From: Micromonospora antibiotica
Lineage (GTDB): Bacteria; Actinomycetota; Actinomycetes; Mycobacteriales; Micromonosporaceae
DNA length: 64,000 nucleotides
Assembly (NCBI RefSeq): GCF_017599305.1
Contig: NZ_JAGFWR010000004.1
Coordinates: 248,001-312,000, forward strand
Reading direction: 5' to 3'
Below are positions 60,333 to 64,000 of this stretch, piece by piece. Within the stretch, counting starts at the first letter, position 1; every line of letters begins with the position of its first letter. The translations under genes were made by a program, and so were the position numbers. The notes under the pieces were generated by a model that was not told where the DNA came from, did not search any database, and was given only the letters and a program-made list of their open reading frames with translations.

Positions 60333-61124
60333 GTGGGTGCCAGCAACGTCCTCACCGCGTACGCCCTGTACGCCGGCAAGGTACCTGCCACCTCGATGCA
60401 ACTACTCGCCTACATGGCCGCTGTATCCAGAGACGACGACGCCCGCCCCTGGTTCGGTCGGGGCCACCACGCCCTCGCCGAGTTCGCCCTCGGCCGGGGC
60501 AGGAGTGGACCCCTCACCCGGGCCGACATCAAGGCCGTCGAACGGGCCATCGGTCCCCTGGCCGCCGCAGGAGCGATCAGCACCGACCGGAAGGCGTCCC
60601 TGCGGCGCGACGGCACCCACACCGCCCGGTACCGCCTGCACCTCGACACCCCTCACGTCCCCCGGGAAGCGGGGGACGACACCGGGGAGCCCGATCGGCC
60701 ACGTCCCCCGGAAACCGGGCACGACGTCCCCCGAAATGCGTCCTCACGTCCCCCGGAAACCGTCCCCACGTCCCCCGGAGAACGGGGGACAGAGGAACCA
60801 GGAGGAACCACGAGGAGCGAGACAACCCAGGAAGAAGTCACCGCTGTCCGTACGGACCTTGCTGTTGCGCGCCCACGCGACACCGACCCGGATTCCGCCC
60901 TCGACACCCCGAGCGGGCCGACCCCCCTGCGGGTGATCGGGGGCGATCCCACCCGACCGGTGCCGGACGGTGTCCGCGGTGTCCACCCGGCAGCCGTGCC
61001 TCGGCTGCCCCGCAATCCGCTGCGCCGGCCCGACCGGGTCGCCCAGGCCATCGCGGAAGCCAGCGCCCGCCGGCAGGCCGCCGTCGCCGCCCACCGGGCT
61101 GCCCGAGAGGTAACCGGCGAATGA
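60333..61124 (+). CDS. Winged-helix, replication-initiator-like protein
   Basis: 263 residues from GTG 60333 behind GGAG. The first ~110 residues form a winged-helix domain (MQLLAYMAAVSRDDDARPWF, FALGRGRSGPLTRADIKAVE, RAIGPLAAAGAI) of the kind used by plasmid replication or partition proteins (first helices resemble RepA-like domains). A Pro/Thr-rich spacer with PPET/VPR repeats follows, coded by the iteron-like DNA below, then a basic helical C-terminus (ARRQAAVAAHRAAREV). Rep identity is inferred from the fold and the repeats, not from a known family. Confidence 0.6.
   Translation: MGASNVLTAYALYAGKVPATSMQLLAYMAAVSRDDDARPWFGRGHHALAEFALGRGRSGPLTRADIKAVERAIGPLAAAGAISTDRKASLRRDGTHTARYRLHLDTPHVPREAGDDTGEPDRPRPPETGHDVPRNASSRPPETVPTSPGERGTEEPGGTTRSETTQEEVTAVRTDLAVARPRDTDPDSALDTPSGPTPLRVIGGDPTRPVPDGVRGVHPAAVPRLPRNPLRRPDRVAQAIAEASARRQAAVAAHRAAREVTGE
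60655..60790 (+). repeat. Iteron-like repeats with flanking palindromes
   Basis: ACGTCCCCCG starts at 60655, 60701, 60746 and 60768, and ACGTCCCCCGA at 60724: spacings 46, 23, 22, 22, i.e. about two helical turns with one unit missing. The first copy is part of GTCCCCCG-5-CGGGGGAC (60657-60677) and the last of the same palindrome with another loop (60770-60790). Confidence 0.8.
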
Positions 61125-61198
61125 CACCGGCGCAGCGGGCCCGCGCCCTTGCCTGGGATGCCATCCGCCGCACACAAGCCCACGTCCCCATCACCTGA
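61121..61198 (+). CDS. Very short frame coupled to the Rep-like gene (doubtful)
   Basis: 25 codons whose ATG overlaps the upstream stop (ATGA): TPAQRARALAWDAIRRTQAH. Overlap and helical composition make translation plausible; function unknown. Confidence 0.3.
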   Translation: MTPAQRARALAWDAIRRTQAHVPIT

Positions 61199-61262
61199 CG
61201 CGGTCGCCGGTCGGTCGGGGTCAGGTGACGGTGGTTCCCTCCCAGTCGGCACGACGACGGTG

Positions 61263-61805
61263 CTACTCGCAGGCGATCCCATCGCCGTCCCGGTCCAGTT
61301 TCCGTGAGTACCCGGGGTCACCGCGCCGGATCGGGGCCGCGCCCGCCGCGCGTACCGCGGTGCAGTTGGCGTAGTACACGTCGCCGTTGGTGTCGTCGTA
61401 GCCGCCCAGGTCGCCGTTGCCGCCGCCCGGCTCGCATGCTTCTCCGTCGCCGTCGCGGTCCAACCCGGGCCGGTAGCCGGGCTCGCCCTCGAACAACGGG
61501 GCGTCGTCGGCTGCCCTGACCGCGTCGCAGTTCTTGTAGTAGAGGGCGGGTTTCGGCTTGCTGGTCCTCTTCGGGGTGGGACTCGGAGTGGGGGTGGGCG
61601 TGTCGTCGGGGGTGGGGGTGACGGTGGCGAGTGCCCCGTCGAGCTTCCGTGCCTGCACCGTTGCGGACGCCGTTGGTGCCGATGCCGGCTTCGTTTCATT
61701 GCTGTCGCCGAATGCGCCGGCAAGGCCGCTGCCGCAGCAGCACAGCCCGAGTAGTCCGGCGAGGGTGATGCCGATGGTTTGTTTGGTGGTGAGTGCTTTC
61801 GTCAC
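61263..61805 (-). CDS. Secreted protein with two Excalibur calcium-binding domains
   Basis: About 180 residues from GTG 61805. A signal or anchor segment (QTIGITLAGLLGLCCCGSGL; the Cys cluster may serve as lipobox) is followed by a Thr/Pro linker and two Excalibur units: YYKNCDAVRAA ... LDRDGDGEACE and YYANCTAVRAA ... LDRDGDGIACE. DxDxDGxxCE is the calcium-binding loop with its conserved Cys. Excalibur domains are extracellular; partner unknown. Confidence 0.9.
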   Translation of the reverse strand: MTKALTTKQTIGITLAGLLGLCCCGSGLAGAFGDSNETKPASAPTASATVQARKLDGALATVTPTPDDTPTPTPSPTPKRTSKPKPALYYKNCDAVRAADDAPLFEGEPGYRPGLDRDGDGEACEPGGGNGDLGGYDDTNGDVYYANCTAVRAAGAAPIRRGDPGYSRKLDRDGDGIACE

Positions 61806-62155
61806 CGGCCGAGTGTGCTGGCGGTGAGCCAGGCGGCGGGATGGTCCTTTTAGTTGGGCGTCTGTCGAGAAGACGACTGCGCTTTCGGCGGCACCCCGCA
61901 GGATTTGCCGCACCACCTGTGTGCCCCTACCCGAAAGCACGGCGATCTCTGCGCATGCGGCACCACCCCACAGGAAACCGGCGCAATGGCGTGGCTTTTC
62001 GGCTCGGCCTCCGGGTGCGAATTGATGAATGCCCGGCCCGAGCAGCGGAGACGGATCCCTCGGCCAGCCACACTCGCTGTCACCAAGCCGACGTCACCCC
62101 CATCGGAGCGACCCGGCCGGCCAGCATCAACCGTGTATCCGACCAAGGAGTCATC
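61806..62155. other. Intergenic between divergent genes, nothing recognised
   Basis: 350 bp separate the Excalibur gene and the 62156 gene. No coding frame is convincing and no clear promoter pair was found. Confidence 0.4.
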
Positions 62156-62716
62156 GTGACCATGCCGCAGTACCCCGGCAGTCCGCAGGACAGCAGCCCG
62201 CAGCAGCAGTGGGTCAACCCCGACGGGCAGCAGCACGGCTACCCGAACGCCGCAACTACCACCGCCTGGGCCCCCGCCTCGGGTGGGAGGCCGGGCAGGC
62301 CGATCCTCCTTGCCGGGGCCGTCGCCCTGGCCGTGTTCGTCGTCCTCGGCTTCGGCGGTTACGCCGTGTACGACCAGTTCATCCGCGAGGACTCAGGGGT
62401 GGCCGCGTGCAAGGCGATGGCCGCCGGGAAGAAGATTGACGGCAGCCCCAAGACCACCGGCGGTGACACCACCGTCGACAAGAAGATGACCGAGGCCGAG
62501 TACCGGAAGGCGCGGGCGATCTTCGAGGATTCACGGTACGAGAAGCTGCGTGAGCACGGAACGGCGATCGTGGACGTGGCGTGGCAGATGCAGGGGCTGG
62601 GCGACGACAGTGGGATGGCGGGACTGGCATTCATGGGTCCGCTGGGGACGCACCTGTCGGGGTTGCAGTCGGCATGCGCCGACCAGGGAGTCATCGTCGA
62701 CTTGAGCGTGAAGTGA
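62156..62716 (+). CDS. Membrane-anchored hypothetical protein
   Basis: 186 residues from GTG 62156 with AAGGAG five bases before it (ATG 62162 next). A Gln/Pro/Ser-rich cytoplasmic N-terminus, one membrane helix (ILLAGAVALAVFVVLGFGGYAVY), and an extracellular helical domain (MTEAEYRKARAIFEDSRYEK; two Cys) as in many actinobacterial one-helix proteins. Function unknown. Confidence 0.72.
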   Translation: MTMPQYPGSPQDSSPQQQWVNPDGQQHGYPNAATTTAWAPASGGRPGRPILLAGAVALAVFVVLGFGGYAVYDQFIREDSGVAACKAMAAGKKIDGSPKTTGGDTTVDKKMTEAEYRKARAIFEDSRYEKLREHGTAIVDVAWQMQGLGDDSGMAGLAFMGPLGTHLSGLQSACADQGVIVDLSVK

Positions 62717-62772
62717 CGGTGTTCGGAAACGGGCAGCTGCCGCTTCACGACCATCTCCAAACCTGAGCAGCC

Positions 62773-63183
62773 CTACTTCTTATGCGATGCCGTGTGGTCT
62801 GCCCATCGGACGAGCGATGGGCGTTGACCGGTCGCGATGTACTCAATGACTGCCCGGTGGGCGGTTTCCACCGACAGCACGGCCAACTCGGCGGGGATGG
62901 TGACCAGAGGGGAGTCAGACGACTCCAGAACCACGATCGGTTCGGCCGGCGGCTGTTCCACCGCGTGACCGCCATCGGGCAGCCAACGCAGCGCGGCTCT
63001 TGCGTTGTCGTAGTCGATGTCGAGGCGCAGGACGTCGTCAGCCCCGCTCGGTGCGAACCAGAACGCGTGCGCCCGGGTGCCGTGTGGTCCGATCATCAGC
63101 GTCTGTTTGTCGAGGAACACCCGGGCGGCCTCCGCGTCAGGTAGCTCCTGCTCGCAGATGTCGAACACCACGCGGTATGTCAT
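62773..63183 (-). CDS. Imm1-like immunity protein
   Basis: 136 residues from ATG 63183 behind AGAGGATCAGG. RLDIDYDNARAALRWLPDGG and PLVTIPAELAVLSVETAHRA then IEYIATGQRPSLVRW match the pattern of the Imm1 family (immunity to secreted nuclease toxins) as I remember it. No toxin is adjacent, so it is an orphan immunity gene. Confidence 0.72.
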   Translation of the reverse strand: MTYRVVFDICEQELPDAEAARVFLDKQTLMIGPHGTRAHAFWFAPSGADDVLRLDIDYDNARAALRWLPDGGHAVEQPPAEPIVVLESSDSPLVTIPAELAVLSVETAHRAVIEYIATGQRPSLVRWADHTASHKK

Positions 63184-63277
63184 GACCTGATCCTCTTGCC
63201 CGTGCCTGTGTAGGTTTTGGTCCGCGAGGTTCGTCCGCCGTCCTGTGCCGCTCGCACGGTCAGGCGGGCACCTCACC

Positions 63278-63595
63278 TCAACCGTCTGCGGGCGTGTTAC
63301 CTGACCACACGATCCGACGGGAGAACCCCCCACGCTCGGCCACCTTCGCCATACGCAATTTCTCTAGCTGGTCTCGATCAACACCAAGATCAATCGCCAG
63401 CGCCAGCAGAACTTCCAGAACGTCCGCCAACTCATGGGGGTCCTCCGAGTCCAAGAACTCATCGACCTCTTCGACCAGCTTGTCCCGCAACAAGCCACGG
63501 TATTCATCAGCGCCAGCGATCCTGGTTACCGGCTCCGCCCCCCGCTCGCGGACGATCTCCGGAATCTTGTCCCGGACCAGCTTGGCATGACTCAT
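63278..63595 (-). CDS. MazG-like / phosphoribosyl-ATP pyrophosphohydrolase-like protein
   Basis: 105 residues from ATG 63595. KLVRDKIPEIVRERG then LRDKLVEEVDEFLDSEDPHE and LADVLEVLLALA show the EExxE...ExxD metal-binding pattern of all-alpha NTP pyrophosphatases; the LVRDKIPEII start is typical of the short prokaryotic family. It likely hydrolyses non-canonical or signalling nucleoside triphosphates; in defence contexts such enzymes deplete nucleotides. Confidence 0.87.
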   Translation of the reverse strand: MSHAKLVRDKIPEIVRERGAEPVTRIAGADEYRGLLRDKLVEEVDEFLDSEDPHELADVLEVLLALAIDLGVDRDQLEKLRMAKVAERGGFSRRIVWSGNTPADG

Positions 63596-63764
63596 CGACC
63601 CCAGCCCCCAGCGCTATGACAGGCCCTCATGTCCCGACACGGTCCGCGAGTTGGGCCACCGGGCGAGAGTCTAGGCAGCCGGGTGGCAGTTCAAGGGCCA
63701 GACACGCCCGCCTAAACGGACATGCAGCGCGTGTAACTGAACGCACTTGGGTCTGCTGCACCGT

Positions 63765-63803
63765 CAGGGCAAGCCATCTCAGATGTCACCTATCGGTGCA
63801 GCA
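63765..63803. repeat. IS end sequence, copy 2
   Basis: 36 of 39 positions match 46627-46665. It lies at the 3' end of the gene cut by the window edge and supplies its last codons and stop. Confidence 0.65.
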
Positions 63804-64000
63804 ACCCGCTTCTTCTGCCGGGGTGAGGGCTTGTTCCGGTTGACCGGCATTGGCGAGGCGCCAGGCGTGGGTGGCGTGTAGGTGGGCTTGTTGGGCGGGG
63901 TCGGTGGCGTGGGTGAGGCGGTGGTGGGTGAGCGTGTCGGTGATGGCGGCGGCGATGTCGAGGTCGATGTGCCGGCCGGTCGGCCGTGATCCGGCTGCCG
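63786..64000 (-). CDS. C-terminal part of a helical protein (runs off right edge)
   Basis: The minus strand is open from 64000 to a TGA at 63786: HIDLDIAAAITDTLTHHRLT, then QQAHLHATHAWRLANAGQPE with a final GCCTDR. Codon use is good and helix-turn-helix pairs suggest TPR-like repeats. The last few residues are encoded by the IS-end repeat, so the natural C-terminus was probably cut off by an IS event. The start lies outside the window. Confidence 0.55.
   Translation of the reverse strand, partial: AAGSRPTGRHIDLDIAAAITDTLTHHRLTHATDPAQQAHLHATHAWRLANAGQPEQALTPAEEAGCCTDR

Overview
The window is very G+C-rich, uses actinobacterial codon choice and GTG starts freely, and carries several families typical of Streptomyces/Micromonospora relatives (DUF4192, Excalibur, HEAT, SitI3- and Imm1-like immunity proteins, STAND NTPases). 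I read it as a Micromonosporaceae-type chromosome segment or large plasmid occupied by accessory DNA; the genus assignment is inference. No tRNA, rRNA or CRISPR array was seen.

Layout. 1-5.0 kb: a truncated Hsp70-like/polytopic membrane protein divergent from a LysM-BTAD membrane regulator. 5.0-6.7 kb: a PadR regulator operon with a decayed PadR copy upstream. 6.9-10.2 kb: a small membrane protein and an NB-ARC/TPR STAND protein that share a peptide motif, an arrangement like bacterial amyloid-signalling NLR systems. 10.3-11.7 kb: a Tn3-family remnant with resolvase and res-like inverted repeats. 11.9-16.4 kb: a HTH-STAND-WD40 giant with a small hydrophobic protein divergent from it. 16.5-17.2 kb and again 44.1-44.8 kb: two copies of one antitoxin/PIN-toxin pair, direct repeats of 657 bp that bracket the next region. 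17.4-33.0 kb (all minus strand): a conjugation module with a NlpC/P60 wall hydrolase, accessory genes (DUF932, winged-helix proteins, replication-relaxation family) and a type IV secretion core (coupling ATPase, VirB4-like ATPase, PrgI, VirB6/TrbL-like and small pilin-like membrane proteins). 33-46.6 kb: mixed cargo and debris (IS5 remnant, hydrolase/HxlR pair, methyltransferase, PIN and GNAT proteins, decayed helicase, a DGQHR/DndB-like gene with an elaborate promoter, a DUF3800 chimera, IS3 remnant). 46.7-54.6 kb (plus strand): the right wing of the mobile element, with an orphan DNA methyltransferase, small zinc-binding proteins, a GGDEF protein and DUF4192. 55-64 kb: HEAT-repeat protein, a complete PaeR7I-type restriction-modification pair, decayed genes, a replication-initiator-like gene with iteron-like repeats inside it, Excalibur, Imm1 and MazG-like genes, and a gene cut by the window edge.

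How it works together. The minus-strand T4SS module and the plus-strand 46.7-54.6 kb block look like two wings of one conjugative element: both use ATGA-type overlaps, strong G+C hairpins lie in most of their intercistronic gaps, and an inverted repeat of the type CTGTCA/TGACAG recurs upstream of most of their operons, which suggests a common regulator. No relaxase and no integrase are visible, so the element is either incomplete here or extends beyond the window. Defence-type loci (STAND/NLR proteins, R-M, toxin-antitoxin, orphan immunity proteins) cluster around it.
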